NCBI RefSeq assembly: GCF_023284005.1
Contig: NZ_JAKIKS010000054.1
Span: 1-35,738 of the forward strand
Direction of reading: 5' to 3'
Source of the DNA: Shewanella surugensis
GTDB lineage: Bacteria > Pseudomonadota > Gammaproteobacteria > Enterobacterales > Shewanellaceae
DNA: 35,738 nucleotides
Shown here: one piece after another, positions 9,507-18,850 of the stretch
How the letters are laid out: every line of letters begins with the position of its first letter
Numbering within the stretch: position 1 is the first letter of the stretch
Position numbers and translations under genes: made by a program
Notes under the pieces: model-generated
Databases searched by the model: none
Told to the model about the DNA's origin: nothing
Seen by the model: the letters and a program-made list of their open reading frames with translations, nothing else

Positions 9507-11114
9507 TTACATGCGGAACACACCAAATCGTGTGTCTTCTATTGGCGCATTAAGCGCTGCCGATAAAGCCAAGCCGACCACATCGCGGGTTTGTGCTGGA
9601 TCGATAATGCCGTCATCCCATAAGCGGGCACTGGCATGGTAAGGATGGCCTTCTTTATCATACTGCTGGACAATAGGAGTCTTAAAGTCTTGTTCTTCTT
9701 GCGCTGACCAGTCAACGCCTTTACGCGCCAGACCATCGCGGCGCACAGTGGCAAGCACACCTGCTGCTTGTTCGCCCCCCATCACCGATATACGGGCATT
9801 GGGCCACATCCACATCATGGTTGGTTCGAAGGCGCGCCCGCACATGCCGTAATTTCCAGCACCATAACTGCCGCCAACAATCACGGTAAATTTAGGCACA
9901 TTAGCACACGAAACCGCCGTCACCATTTTAGCGCCATGTTTGGCAATGCCTTCATGTTCGTATTTTTTACCGACCATAAAGCCGGTAATATTTTGTAAAA
10001 ATAACAGTGGAATTTTTCTTTGGCAGCAAAGCTCAATAAAATGGGCACCTTTTTGGGCTGACTCTGAAAATAAAATACCATTATTGGCGATAATCCCAAC
10101 TGGATAGCCATGAATGTGAGCAAAGCCGCAGACTAAGGTGTTGCCATAGTTGGCTTTAAACTCATCAAAGTCGGAGTTATCGACAATACGTGCAATGACT
10201 TCTTTTATATCGAATGGTTTTTTAAGATCGGTACCCACAATGCCGTACAGTTCATGACGGTCATATTGAGGGGCTTGAGTGGGCTTTAATTGACAATTGA
10301 TCGCTTTGATATGGTTTAAACGTGTCACGCTTTGACGAGCAAGCTGCAAGGCATGGTCATCGTTTTGCGCTAAGTGATCGGCAACACCTGATATTTTAGT
10401 ATGCACATCTGCGCCACCTAGCTCTTCAGCCGAGACTTCTTCGCCAGTGGCGGCTTTGACTAATGGGGGACCAGCAAGAAAAATCGTGCCTTGCTCTTTG
10501 ACGATAATCGATTCATCCGCCATGGCGGGGACATAAGCGCCGCCAGCAGTACACAATCCCATGACGACGGCAATTTGAGGGATCCCTCTGGCTGACATTT
10601 GGGCTTGATTGTAAAAAATACGGCCAAAATGATCGCGATCGGGGAACACCTCATCCTGTCTGGGTAAATTCGCGCCACCAGAGTCAACCAAGTAAATACA
10701 GGGGAGTTGACAACGCTGGGCTATTTCTTGGGCTCGAAGGTGTTTTTTGACCGTAATCGGATAATAAGTACCGCCTTTGACGGTGGCATCGTTGACGATG
10801 ATCATACACTCAATGCCACTGACCCGACCAATACCTGCAATAATACCTGCCGCAGGCACCGATTCGCCATACATATTGTAGGCGGCAAATTGTGACAGTT
10901 CTAAGAAAGGAGAGCTGGGGTCGAGTAGCTTTTCAAGACGTTGGCGAGGAAGAAGTTTACCTCTAGAGAGATGGCGCTCACGTGCGACGGGACCCCCGCC
11001 TTGCTCTATGGTGGCCAATTTGAATTTCAGATCTTGCACTAGCGCAAGCATAGCATCATATTTGGCTTTAAACTCATCACTACGAGTGTTAATGCGGCTG
11101 CTGATCTGCGTCAC
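9507..11114 (-). CDS. liuB: Methylcrotonyl-CoA carboxylase, carboxyltransferase beta subunit
   Basis: A 535-residue acyl-CoA carboxyltransferase. The two crotonase-like halves are visible: an N-terminal one with the [18 protein letters not shown] entry and the [20 protein letters not shown] segment, and a C-terminal one with [16 protein letters not shown]. These segments are characteristic of the MCC beta subunit as opposed to propionyl-CoA carboxylase. It receives carboxyl from biotin on LiuD and makes 3-methylglutaconyl-CoA. Length is standard. A 115-base gap with a perfect 9-bp stem hairpin precedes it. Confidence 0.94.
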   Translation of the reverse strand: MTQISSRINTRSDEFKAKYDAMLALVQDLKFKLATIEQGGGPVARERHLSRGKLLPRQRLEKLLDPSSPFLELSQFAAYNMYGESVPAAGIIAGIGRVSGIECMIIVNDATVKGGTYYPITVKKHLRAQEIAQRCQLPCIYLVDSGGANLPRQDEVFPDRDHFGRIFYNQAQMSARGIPQIAVVMGLCTAGGAYVPAMADESIIVKEQGTIFLAGPPLVKAATGEEVSAEELGGADVHTKISGVADHLAQNDDHALQLARQSVTRLNHIKAINCQLKPTQAPQYDRHELYGIVGTDLKKPFDIKEVIARIVDNSDFDEFKANYGNTLVCGFAHIHGYPVGIIANNGILFSESAQKGAHFIELCCQRKIPLLFLQNITGFMVGKKYEHEGIAKHGAKMVTAVSCANVPKFTVIVGGSYGAGNYGMCGRAFEPTMMWMWPNARISVMGGEQAAGVLATVRRDGLARKGVDWSAQEEQDFKTPIVQQYDKEGHPYHASARLWDDGIIDPAQTRDVVGLALSAALNAPIEDTRFGVFRM

Positions 11115-11136
11115 GATTTACATCCTTTTAGTACTG

Positions 11137-11168
11137 TGATCTTATCATTGAGAGTCAGTATAAGATCA
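11137..11168 (-). other. Intercistronic hairpin between liuA and liuB
   Basis: Perfect 9-bp arms TGATCTTAT (11137-11145) and ATAAGATCA (11160-11168) enclose a 14-base loop in the liuA-liuB gap. There is no T-run, so it is unlikely to be a strong terminator. It could tune mRNA stability or processing. Confidence 0.45.
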
Positions 11169-11229
11169 AGAAAGAGTGACATTCAATATGCGCCTTTAAC
11201 GATTAATGGAATGTCAGAAAGGTCTCAAA

Positions 11230-12399
11230 TTATTTTGATTCACTAAAGAGTTCACGACCGATCAGCATGCGTCTAATTTCAGACGTGCCTGCGCCAATTT
11301 CGTATAGTTTGGCATCTCGCAATAGACGACCGGTGGCATAGTCATTCACATAACCATTGCCGCCCAAGAGTTGAATGGCATCAAGGGCCATTTTGGTGGC
11401 AAATTCTGCGGCATATAAAATAGCGCCAGCGGCATCTTTACGGGTTGCTTCACCGCGATCGCAAGAACGGGCGACATTATAAACGTAAGATTTTGCCGCA
11501 TTCATGCCTGTATACATATCGGCAAGTTTTCCTTGAACTAATTGAAACTCACCGATAGATTTACCAAATTGTTCACGCTCATGAATATAAGGGATCACGA
11601 TATCCATACAGGCGGTCATGATCCCAAGTGGGCCACCTGAAAGGACGACTCGCTCGTAATCAAGGCCACTCATCAATACTTTAATACCATTATTAAGCCC
11701 CCCTAAAATATTCTCTTCAGGGACTTCACAATCAACCAAGACGAGTTCACAAGTATTGGAGCCACGCATCCCCAGTTTGTCGAGCTTTTGGGCTTGAGTG
11801 AAGCCTTTGCTACCGCGTTCAACAATGAAAGCCGTGATGCCATGGGCACCTTTGGTTAAATCGGTTTTAGCATAAATAACATAGGTATTGGCATCGGGAC
11901 CATTGGTGATCCACATTTTATTGCCGTTGAGAATATAGCGATCGCCTTCTTTACGGGCATTAAGCTTCATTGAGACGACATCTGAGCCAGCATTAGGCTC
12001 GCTCATGGCCAGCGCCCCAATATGTTCCCCACTGACGAGTTTTGGCAGATATTTTTGTTTTTGTGCATCGTTACCATGACGGTTGATTTGATTAACACAT
12101 AAATTCGAATGGGCACCATAACTGAGTCCTATGGAGGCTGAAGCGCGAGAAATTTCTTCCATGGCAACGACATGAGCCAAATATCCCATATTGGCCCCAC
12201 CAAAAGACTCTGGAACCGTCACGCCGAGTAACCCCATTTCGCCGAGCACAGGCCAAAGCGCATTCGGAAAGGCATTATCAACATCGGTTTTTTCAGCAAT
12301 GGGGGCGATTTCGTTAGCGGCGAAGTGTTGTACTGCATCGCGTAACATATCAACATCTTCGCCGAGACCGAAGTTAAATGTAGAGTGAAATTGGCTCAT
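11230..12399 (-). CDS. liuA: Isovaleryl-CoA dehydrogenase
   Basis: A 389-residue acyl-CoA dehydrogenase, FAD-dependent, oxidising isovaleryl-CoA to 3-methylcrotonyl-CoA and passing electrons to ETF. The catalytic glutamate is E249 in [15 protein letters not shown], the position characteristic of isovaleryl-CoA dehydrogenases rather than the C-terminal glutamate of short- and medium-chain enzymes. Other family segments are [14 protein letters not shown] (129-144) and the C-terminal [12 protein letters not shown] and ...GTSEIRR. It is the first structural gene after liuR, 98 bases downstream. Confidence 0.95.
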   Translation of the reverse strand: MSQFHSTFNFGLGEDVDMLRDAVQHFAANEIAPIAEKTDVDNAFPNALWPVLGEMGLLGVTVPESFGGANMGYLAHVVAMEEISRASASIGLSYGAHSNLCVNQINRHGNDAQKQKYLPKLVSGEHIGALAMSEPNAGSDVVSMKLNARKEGDRYILNGNKMWITNGPDANTYVIYAKTDLTKGAHGITAFIVERGSKGFTQAQKLDKLGMRGSNTCELVLVDCEVPEENILGGLNNGIKVLMSGLDYERVVLSGGPLGIMTACMDIVIPYIHEREQFGKSIGEFQLVQGKLADMYTGMNAAKSYVYNVARSCDRGEATRKDAAGAILYAAEFATKMALDAIQLLGGNGYVNDYATGRLLRDAKLYEIGAGTSEIRRMLIGRELFSESK

Positions 12400-12497
12400 G
12401 TCTATATTATCCTGCTAATGTGATTCTTATGATTATTAATAGGTTGTAAGGTATGTGTCGCTCATAAATCATCACAATGAGATCGACTCAGTGACGG

Positions 12498-12896
12498 TTA
12501 TTCTTGTTGTTGTTCCAGTGCTGCGCGGCATTGTTGCTCAGCGGAATTTAGCTCCATTAACACGACCTTGATGTCATCCATTTGTTGTTGTAATGACAGT
12601 TTTTTTTCTTCGACGAGATCGAGCATAGTATGTAATTGAGTGCTGCTATTTTTATCGGCATCATAGAGTTCAAACAATCGGCGTGTTTCTGCGAGAGAAA
12701 ACCCTAAGCGTTTTCCGCGTAAAATGAGTTTTAATCTGACTTTATCTTTTAAACTGTAAATACGCGTTTGCCCACGACGTTTAGGTTTGAGTAAGCCCTG
12801 ATCTTCATAAAAACGGATACTGCGGGTGGTGATATCAAATTCTTTCGATAAATCGCTGATTGAATAAGTCATGGATGCGAGTTGATTATTGGCCAT
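12498..12896 (-). CDS. liuR: MerR-family regulator of the leucine operon
   Basis: A 132-residue MerR regulator with N-terminal winged helix (YSISDLSKEFDITTRSIRFYEDQGLLKP) and a C-terminal dimer coiled coil. No metal-binding cysteine pair is present, as expected for LiuR-type members that respond to branched-chain acyl-CoA metabolites. The ATG at 12896 has AAGG eight bases upstream. A GTG at 12917 would add seven residues, and an ATG at 12872 is a shorter option. It is the first gene of the operon, and its own promoter contains a LiuR-like box, so it probably autoregulates. Confidence 0.9.
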   Translation of the reverse strand: MANNQLASMTYSISDLSKEFDITTRSIRFYEDQGLLKPKRRGQTRIYSLKDKVRLKLILRGKRLGFSLAETRRLFELYDADKNSSTQLHTMLDLVEEKKLSLQQQMDDIKVVLMELNSAEQQCRAALEQQQE

Positions 12897-13263
12897 ACAT
12901 ACTGCCTTAGGGATCACTTTAATTTCAAGATATATGAAGTTTACGTAAAGGTAAAGCTTGGGGCAGCTTTTATCAGGATAAACGAATGTAAAGGCGACGT
13001 GCCACTTGGGTTATATCGTATCGTATAAATGATTGTGTATTGAATCGAAAACGTGTTGTTGTATTTTTGTTTGCAAGGTTGTTAGATTGATGTATGCAGT
13101 TATAAATAAACTATTTTATGTTTCAGTCATACTGTTTATTTAACAAGATAAAGGCAGGGTAAATGTTCGCTTTAACGTCCTGCTTAGGTATATACTTTGG
13201 ATGAAAATTGATGTTAATGAGCAACAGTTAGGATCCTTGTACGATCTTTGGAATCAAATACAA
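12897..13263. other. Divergent promoter region between liuR and gnd
   Basis: It holds the LiuR-like box and the liuR promoter on the left. The right half is AT-rich and presumably carries the gnd promoter. Short arms GCAGG/CCTGC at about 13153-13181 could form a weak hairpin ahead of gnd. I could not assign a gnd -10/-35 pair with confidence. Confidence 0.5.
12940..12955 (-). promoter_or_regulatory. LiuR-like operator in the liuR promoter
   Basis: The 16-mer TTTACGTAAAGGTAAA departs by about one base from a palindrome with TTTACGT and ACGTAAA arms, the type of site known for LiuR in gammaproteobacteria (recalled). Read on the minus strand it lies in the interval between a CTTTAC -35-like and a TATATC -10-like sequence, the usual place for a MerR-family operator. 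It is about 44 bases upstream of the liuR start. Confidence 0.65.
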
Positions 13264-14811
13264 ATGAACAAGCAAACCAAGTTGTATGATATTGGCGTTA
13301 TTGGCCTAGGAGTGATGGGGAAGAATCTCGCACTGAACATTGCAGATAATCATTATCGAGTCTCTGCATTTGATCTGGATGTGCTAAAAGTTTCTGGGCT
13401 GGTCAATCAAGCTGAAAAGGAAGTGGGCCCACATAGGACTTTGGGGATTAAGGGTTGTGATAATTTGGTTGAAATGTTGGCCGATCTTGAAAAACCCCGT
13501 ATTTTTGTTTTATCGGTTCCAGCAGGTAAGGCGGTTGACGGTGTCTGTCAGGCGTTAGTTGAGGCGGGTATTGAGCAAGATGATATTGTTGTGGATACGG
13601 GTAATAGTTTATGGACAGATACCATTGCTCGAGAAGAAAAATATCGTCATCAATTTACCTTCTTTAGCTGCGCGGTATCGGGTGGTGAGGTTGGCGCTCG
13701 TTTTGGTCCTTCGTTGATGCCCTGTGGTGATAAAAAAGCGTGGCATCGTATTCAACCCATCTGGGAAGCGATTGCGGCAAAAGTGGATCCTCAGAGTGGC
13801 TTACCGATAGAGCGAACTCAGCCAGGAGAAACGGTGACTGAGGGGGAGGCTTGCACTAGCTATATTGGACCGGCGGGATCGGGCCACTATGTCAAAATGG
13901 TTCATAACGGCATCGAATATGCTGATATGCAGCTTATTTGTGAGGCCTATCATTTATTGAGCCAAGGTTTAGGATTGGATGCCCTTGAGGTTTCCGCTAT
14001 CTTTGAGCGTTGGAATAAGGGCAGCTTGAACAGTTATTTGATGGAGATCAGTGCTGATATTTTGAAGCAACTTGATCCAGTGACATCAAAACCCTTAGTC
14101 GAATTAATTTTAGATAAGGCTGGACAAAAAGGGACGGGATTATGGACAGCAGTCAGCAGCTTACAAATCGGCTGCCCAGCGCCCACGATGGCTGAAGCGG
14201 TTTATGCCAGAGCGTTAAGTACGCAAAAAACGCAGCGGGTTAAATTGAGCGGTTTATTATCTGGGCCAATCTCACCTAAAAATGGATTGATTGATCACAC
14301 TAAGGCGCAGATTTTTATCGATCAGTTAGAAAATGCGCTTTATTGCGCAAAAGTGTCGAGTTATGCCCAAGGCTTTCAATTGATGGCAATGGCAGGTAAA
14401 GAGCAAGGCTGGCAGCTTGATTTTGCGAAAATTGCGAAAATTTGGCGTGCAGGTTGTATTATTCGAGCGACTTTTCTTCAATCTATCACCCAGGCGTATC
14501 AACATGCAGCAGACGGCGCATTAGAGAATCTATTGATGGCTGAGACTTTTGCTGTGGCGTTGTCACAAAAACAGCATGATTGGCGCCAAGCCGTTTCTCA
14601 AGCGGTGTTAAATGGTATTCCTGCTCCGTGTATTAGTTCGGCGTTAGCGTATTATGATGGTTATCGCAGCGCTATTTTACCCGCTAATTTATTACAGGGG
14701 CAGCGTGATTTTTTTGGGGCGCATACTTTTGAGAGAATAGATGCGCCAGAAGGTGAGAAATATCATCTTAATTGGAGCTCCGCAGAAAGAAAACTGCATA
14801 AAGTTAATTGA
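13264..14811 (+). CDS. gnd: 6-phosphogluconate dehydrogenase (decarboxylating)
   Basis: A 515-residue enzyme of the oxidative pentose phosphate pathway: 6-phosphogluconate + NADP to ribulose 5-phosphate + CO2. The Rossmann fingerprint GVIGLGVMGKNLALNIADN is at the start, SGGEVGARFGPSLMP and GSGHYVKMVHNGIEYADMQ hold the active-site residues, and KAGQKGTGLWT and the C-terminal YDGYRSAILPANLLQGQRDFFGAHTFER are family segments. The sequence departs from the enterobacterial consensus in several of these, fitting the longer Shewanella-type branch. I chose the ATG at 13264; a frame-open ATG at 13201 adds 21 residues and neither has a strong ribosome-binding site. Confidence 0.93.
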   Translation: MNKQTKLYDIGVIGLGVMGKNLALNIADNHYRVSAFDLDVLKVSGLVNQAEKEVGPHRTLGIKGCDNLVEMLADLEKPRIFVLSVPAGKAVDGVCQALVEAGIEQDDIVVDTGNSLWTDTIAREEKYRHQFTFFSCAVSGGEVGARFGPSLMPCGDKKAWHRIQPIWEAIAAKVDPQSGLPIERTQPGETVTEGEACTSYIGPAGSGHYVKMVHNGIEYADMQLICEAYHLLSQGLGLDALEVSAIFERWNKGSLNSYLMEISADILKQLDPVTSKPLVELILDKAGQKGTGLWTAVSSLQIGCPAPTMAEAVYARALSTQKTQRVKLSGLLSGPISPKNGLIDHTKAQIFIDQLENALYCAKVSSYAQGFQLMAMAGKEQGWQLDFAKIAKIWRAGCIIRATFLQSITQAYQHAADGALENLLMAETFAVALSQKQHDWRQAVSQAVLNGIPAPCISSALAYYDGYRSAILPANLLQGQRDFFGAHTFERIDAPEGEKYHLNWSSAERKLHKVN

Positions 14812-15572
14812 TGGCTTTTTTATCGCAGAAAGTCATCATCGAGTATGTTATCTGAATCATGTCATATCAGTTAGATCGATCTAGGTTAAGTTTGATTATA
14901 TCCGTCTGCCTTGATAGATGATCAATTCAGACCACTCAGGCTTTTTAATTCAAGGTGCAGGGATGAAAAATGGTTGTTCCCTTTGACCCCATGCAACCCA
15001 GAAGTGAAATGCCTGAGTGACTTATTTTGTGCGGGTTTCAAAACAGCCTTTAAGGTTCTAAATTTTATTCCTCTCTTTATTTTCATCCGCTGAACTCATC
15101 ATTTCCTTAGCTGGATGGGGATAATAATACCGATTTCATGAGATGAAGCTACGTAGTTTTCTTACTCATTATTGAAGTGAACGAGTTGTTTCATAGACTT
15201 TTAGTCTAACCTGCCTCGTGTGAACATTAATGAATATTAATGTCTGTACTGTTAAATTTCTTGCCAATATAAGCATTTTGCACTCTTTGCGTGGAAATGC
15301 ATTGTTTTTGCCTAACAAGATGATTTTTAATTTATTTATTTTAATATATTTTTAGTTGTTTCTATTTTGCGCTATTTGTTTAAATTTTTGTATTAAAAAT
15401 CATTGTGATTTTAGAGTAATAGCATTAGATTTTATATTAATTTATTTTAACCAACCTGGTTAATGTATATCGATAGTACTTTAAATGGCAGAGTGCTTAT
15501 CGATGGCGAGATACTTAGGCTAGCATTAATTATCTTTTACTTTGCTTAGGTTGCTATTTTTTGGGAGTGGGT
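14812..15572. other. Long AT-rich region upstream of paralogue 1
   Basis: No convincing gene. From about 15183 onward the sequence matches, block by block, the region upstream of the second paralogue (16989-17457), so it belongs to the duplicated unit. A 60-codon open frame at 14911-15093 has no homology I recognise and poor coding character. Confidence 0.55.
15183..15464 (+). repeat. Upstream region of the duplicated unit, copy 1
   Basis: Two blocks correspond to copy 2. Block 15183-15259 (starting GAGTTGTTT, with TTTAGTCTA and AACATTAA) matches 16989-17066. Block 15394-15464 (with TTTTAGA.T.AT.G.ATTAGATT) matches 17219-17285. Conservation of several hundred non-coding bases suggests a shared promoter and leader, or recent duplication. 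Confidence 0.6.
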
Positions 15573-16355
15573 ATGGCTGAAACAACAGATACAACGGCAG
15601 ATACAACAACAGATACAACAACAGATACAACAACAGATACAACAACAGATACAACAACAGATACAACAACAGATACAACGGCAGATAGTTCTAGTAGCAG
15701 TTCGAGTACTCCTTCAACAAAAGATATCAATCAACCTAAATCGCAATTAAATTCGAAGAAAACATATAACTTTAGTGGCTATAAATTAATCGCAACGAGT
15801 AGTTATAAATTGCTATTGGGATCTGCGTGGTCCAATACAGTTGGGTCTTATACTAATATGAAGTTGGCTACCTCTCAATCTATAACGATTGGCCTAAGGT
15901 TTGATGCAACCCTTGCGGGTAAGGTTGCACTGAATTTAATTGCGGCAGAATATGCCTTAACATGTACTAAGTTAAGTGTTAAAGATACTAGAATAGCAAT
16001 AGAACATAAGAAATTAGGCACCACAGCGACTGAAGTGGTGGCGGCTAAAAAGAAAGTTGCTCTTGATGAGAAAAATGCGATAGCTAGTCGCTTAGACTTG
16101 ATTGACAAATCGGTAAAATCGACTAATGCTGAGTTGGTTATCACTAATACTAGTATTAAGGGGATCAATACGAGCATCAAGGATGTTAAAGCGGATGTAA
16201 CTCAAACGGAAAGTCTGATTGGAAAAGTGCAAGTTAGGGTAACAGATGTTGAAACGGCTATTGATAGTCATACCACTAAAATTGAAGCGAATAATGTGGG
16301 GATCGGTTCAAATTCGTTGTGGCTTATGGATAATGAGTTATCTATGATAGGTTGA
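15573..16355 (+). CDS. Unrecognised repeat-bearing protein, paralogue 1
   Basis: A 260-residue protein I do not recognise. The start is the ATG at 15573 with GGGAG five bases upstream; an in-frame TTG at 15561 is less likely. Residues ~3-38 are a threonine/aspartate repeat, eight four-residue units TTAD or TTTD, followed by a serine run. From residue ~55 a conserved segment begins (TYNFSGYKL.ATSSYKL, then GSAWSNTVG.YTNMKL), repeated in paralogue 2. The C-terminal half is heptad-like, rich in V/I and T/S, with K-V-A-L and T-K-I-E-A-N motifs that suggest a coiled coil. No signal peptide, membrane segment or cysteine-rich motif is evident. The short hydrophilic repeat looks like a linker or spacer. 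An appendage or phage-tail-like fibre role is possible but unproven. Confidence 0.75.
   Translation: MAETTDTTADTTTDTTTDTTTDTTTDTTTDTTTDTTADSSSSSSSTPSTKDINQPKSQLNSKKTYNFSGYKLIATSSYKLLLGSAWSNTVGSYTNMKLATSQSITIGLRFDATLAGKVALNLIAAEYALTCTKLSVKDTRIAIEHKKLGTTATEVVAAKKKVALDEKNAIASRLDLIDKSVKSTNAELVITNTSIKGINTSIKDVKADVTQTESLIGKVQVRVTDVETAIDSHTTKIEANNVGIGSNSLWLMDNELSMIG
15591..15686 (+). repeat. 12-bp in-frame tandem repeat (8 units)
   Basis: Eight 12-base units: six central ACAACAACAGAT flanked on both sides by ACAACGGCAGAT, and preceded by a 9-base partial unit at 15582. The array encodes (TTxD)n. Unit length is a multiple of three, so gain or loss of units keeps the frame. The six central copies are identical, implying recent expansion. 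Confidence 0.9.
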
Positions 16356-16417
16356 GAGTCATTAGATATAATGCTTTAACCTGTTTCTGTTGGGAGAGTT
16401 TTCAATAGAGCAGAGTA

Positions 16418-16737
16418 GGTGCTGAAGGCAAAATTGGTGAGTAAAATTGAAATTGAAACTGAAACTGCGGATAAGGAACTTAAGGGGATCGTCACTAAAG
16501 TCGGGTTAGTGGAACCAGGTGTTGAGCAGAAAGGTATGGCAATGCGCTACTCGTAACCACATAAAGTAAAAGACTAAAATACTAACCATTTAATTGAAAA
16601 ACAGTCATTGATGACGTTGTCGCGCGTATGAATTCTGCAGAGACTAAAATTGTGACAGCAGGGACCTATATAGCGGATCTTGGGATTGCCATAGAATCCG
16701 GCAGTGTAAAGATCAATGACATTAACCTTCTAGGATA
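16418..16737 (+). pseudogene. Decayed third copy (C-terminal remnant) of the paralogue family
   Basis: Two short reading pieces resemble the C-terminal half of paralogue 2. The first, from about 16422 to 16556, reads KGIVTKVGLVEPGVEQKG, which parallels EGINTRVGIVEADVIQKG in paralogue 2. The second, about 16612 to 16737, ends ...GSVKINDINLLG-stop, parallel to TVKINENDVAIFSSG. Stops and frame breaks separate them and no 5' half is left. Confidence 0.6.
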
Positions 16738-16988
16738 ACGATTATGGATGGCCAGCTTTGGGGAAACAATAGTCATTAACGATCTTGCTCAAAAGCCTTT
16801 TAATCACTCAATAACGGACTTCTGCATTTTTGGTATGGCTATCTTTTTATTTAAGTCTGATTGTTATTCATTGAAGTCTTTTTTGAATGAATATAGGTAC
16901 CATGTTAACTTTTTCAATGTAAAAATGTTTATTTAATGAACAGTCGTATCAATGTGAACAATGTCGGTTTACTCACCAATAAAGTAGA

Positions 16989-17285
16989 TGAGTTGTTTGG
17001 TGTACTTTAGTCTAGCTCTGCTCTTGTGTTAACATTAATAAAGTTCAATAAATTTAATGTTAAATCTGTAATAAGTTTGAAAATCCTATCTTCTATGATA
17101 TTTCTGTAAGTGTTCTCCTCTATTATAATGAATATTAAGTATTTTAATTGATTAATTAATTAATTGTTCTTTATTTGTTCGGAAGTATTAAATTCTTGTA
17201 TTAAATTCTTATATTAAATTCTATTGTAGTTTTAGAATGATGGTATTAGATTGATTATAGATTCAATTTAATCATTTTAGCTTGT
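16989..17285 (+). repeat. Upstream region of the duplicated unit, copy 2
   Basis: This matches copy 1 at 15183-15464 in the same order, with substitutions and small insertions. Immediately before each start codon a further match (GCTATTTTTTGGGAG / GTTATTTTTTGGAGG) includes the ribosome-binding site. Confidence 0.6.
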
Positions 17286-17457
17286 TTGAATAAACTGATA
17301 AATAAGTGAACTATTTATGAATGCTTCTCTTTATTCATGATGATTAAATTTTTTTATTTTAAAAATATAATTTATCGACTGATTTAATGGATTAATGTTA
17401 GTGTTTGACATTAATTGCTGCTTATTTTAATTCAATTGTTATTTTTTGGAGGCAGGT

Positions 17458-18102
17458 ATGACGGCTATAGATATCAATAAACCCAGTGGGAAGATGAACT
17501 CTGAACATACATATAACTTTTCAGGTTATAAATTGGTTGCAACGAGTAGTTATAAATTGGTATTAGGATCTGCTTGGTCAAACACCGTTGGCGCTTACAC
17601 TAATATGAAATTAGGTAGTTCTGTATCTTTAACTATAGGTGTCAAATTTGATACGACAATCGCAAGTAAAAACTCAGTGAACTTAATCGCGAACGAATAT
17701 TCTTTTACTCGAACCAAACTCAGCGTTAAAGACACTAGAGTAGCAACAACAAAGACAATTTTGAGTGCAGAGGCGACCGAAATAGCAGCAAATAAGAAGA
17801 CTGTCGCGCTTGAAGATCAAAATGCTTTAGCCAGTAGGCTTGATCTTATACAGCAAGGATTACTTGTAACGACTTCTGACTTATCTGTTGTGGGCTCTAA
17901 AGTAGAAGGGATCAATACTAGAGTTGGGATAGTGGAGGCTGATGTGATTCAAAAAGGGACTGATATTAATACGGTAGCATCATTATTGACGGTTGTTGGA
18001 ACAGCAGTAATAGAAAATGCGACGAAAATAGAAGCGAATACAGTGAAGATTAATGAAAATGATGTCGCTATTTTTAGTTCAGGTATTCTTATGTTAGATT
18101 GA
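17458..18102 (+). CDS. Unrecognised protein, paralogue 2 (without repeat tract)
   Basis: A 214-residue paralogue of the 15573 gene, with the start at 17458 behind GGAG. The aligned core begins almost at its N-terminus: TYNFSGYKLVATSSYKL, GSAWSNTVGAYTNMKL, then NLIANEY and TKLSVKDTRVA, and NALASRLDLI before the coiled-coil-like C-terminal part. It lacks the threonine/aspartate repeat and serine run of paralogue 1, so that tract was gained or lost after duplication. The C-terminus ends ATKIEANTVKINENDV and a short hydrophobic tail, versus TTKIEANNVGIGSN in paralogue 1. Function is unknown; I see no signal peptide. Confidence 0.75.
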   Translation: MTAIDINKPSGKMNSEHTYNFSGYKLVATSSYKLVLGSAWSNTVGAYTNMKLGSSVSLTIGVKFDTTIASKNSVNLIANEYSFTRTKLSVKDTRVATTKTILSAEATEIAANKKTVALEDQNALASRLDLIQQGLLVTTSDLSVVGSKVEGINTRVGIVEADVIQKGTDINTVASLLTVVGTAVIENATKIEANTVKINENDVAIFSSGILMLD

Positions 18103-18316
18103 AATGGATACCGACTTTCTTATCATTTACGGTGTTTATTTTTCTTATCAGTATCATTTTTGATTGACCTGACGGTTATAATACCATCATTGTCCTATTT
18201 CATTTGTTTTAGTCGGATTAGAAATATCCCCATCCTGCTAAGTAAGGGCCTTAGAATAGTATGGATGTTTAAAACACGTTATCTTGTGTTGGAGGCTTTC
18301 GATATAGGTATAGCGG

Positions 18317-18850
18317 TTAGCTTTTTCTCTTTAAACGGTATCCTTTCATTGCATACAAGAGTATATAAAGATAGCAGGGAATTAAAATCATATAAGTATT
18401 ATGCATACCGAATGACGTTTCAGATAAATAGCCCCAAAGTAAGGGTAAAATTGTGCCGCCTGAAATCCCCATTATTAATAAGCCTGAAGCGGTATTGGTC
18501 AAGTTACCTAGGCCTGATAATGCCAGCGGCCAAACAATGGCATTGGCAATCCAATAGGAGTGAGGATCGGATATTAAAATGACAATACCTAACAGTGGTG
18601 ATAGTCTTAATGATTGTTCTTGCGAGAAAACTTTAGGAATGGAGGCTATTCCGCATAGGTAACCCAGCACCATGAATGTCATGGTATAAGCCGTCATGAC
18701 GGAGTAATTCTCCATGTTTAATGATAAGGCAAAAGTACCGACAGTGTCTGCGGCAATCACTTCGACCCCCCACGTATAAAAAAATCGCCAGTACGCCTAA
18801 CCTGAGATGAGGATAACGAAGGCATTCAATAATGGAATCTACATTAATAT
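18317..18850 (-). pseudogene. nagP: NagP-like GlcNAc permease remnant (frameshifted C-terminal part)
   Basis: Only the C-terminal part of a FucP/NagP-type major facilitator permease remains. The piece starts near YPHLRLGVLAIFLYVG, a transmembrane segment about halfway through such proteins, and ends at 18317 after several more membrane segments. The frame shifts at a run of six C (18766-18771): five would keep YVG-VEVIAADTVGTFA in frame, so one base was gained. The first half is gone, and the fragment is joined directly to truncated nagA at about 18850-18870. It cannot encode a working transporter. Confidence 0.8.

Larger units (their letters stand above)
16356..17457. other. Spacer between the paralogues, including decayed copy and leader 2
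   Basis: There is no intact gene. It contains a degraded 3' part of a third paralogue (16418-16737), then AT-rich sequence, then the upstream region of copy 2 (16989-17285). A 13-bp motif beginning TATTAAATTCTT is repeated almost three times at 17186-17222, and TTAA-rich repeats lie at 17151-17166. Confidence 0.55.

Noticed and set aside
14911..15093. 60-codon plus-strand open frame
   Set aside because: No homology I know, no good ribosome-binding site, and an unusual composition for a coding gene.
15591..15686. CRISPR array
   Set aside because: The units are only 12 bases and have no spacers; it is a coding tandem repeat inside an open reading frame.
18160..18582. 140-codon plus-strand open frame
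   Set aside because: It overlaps the recognisable nagP remnant on the other strand and shows no protein-like pattern.
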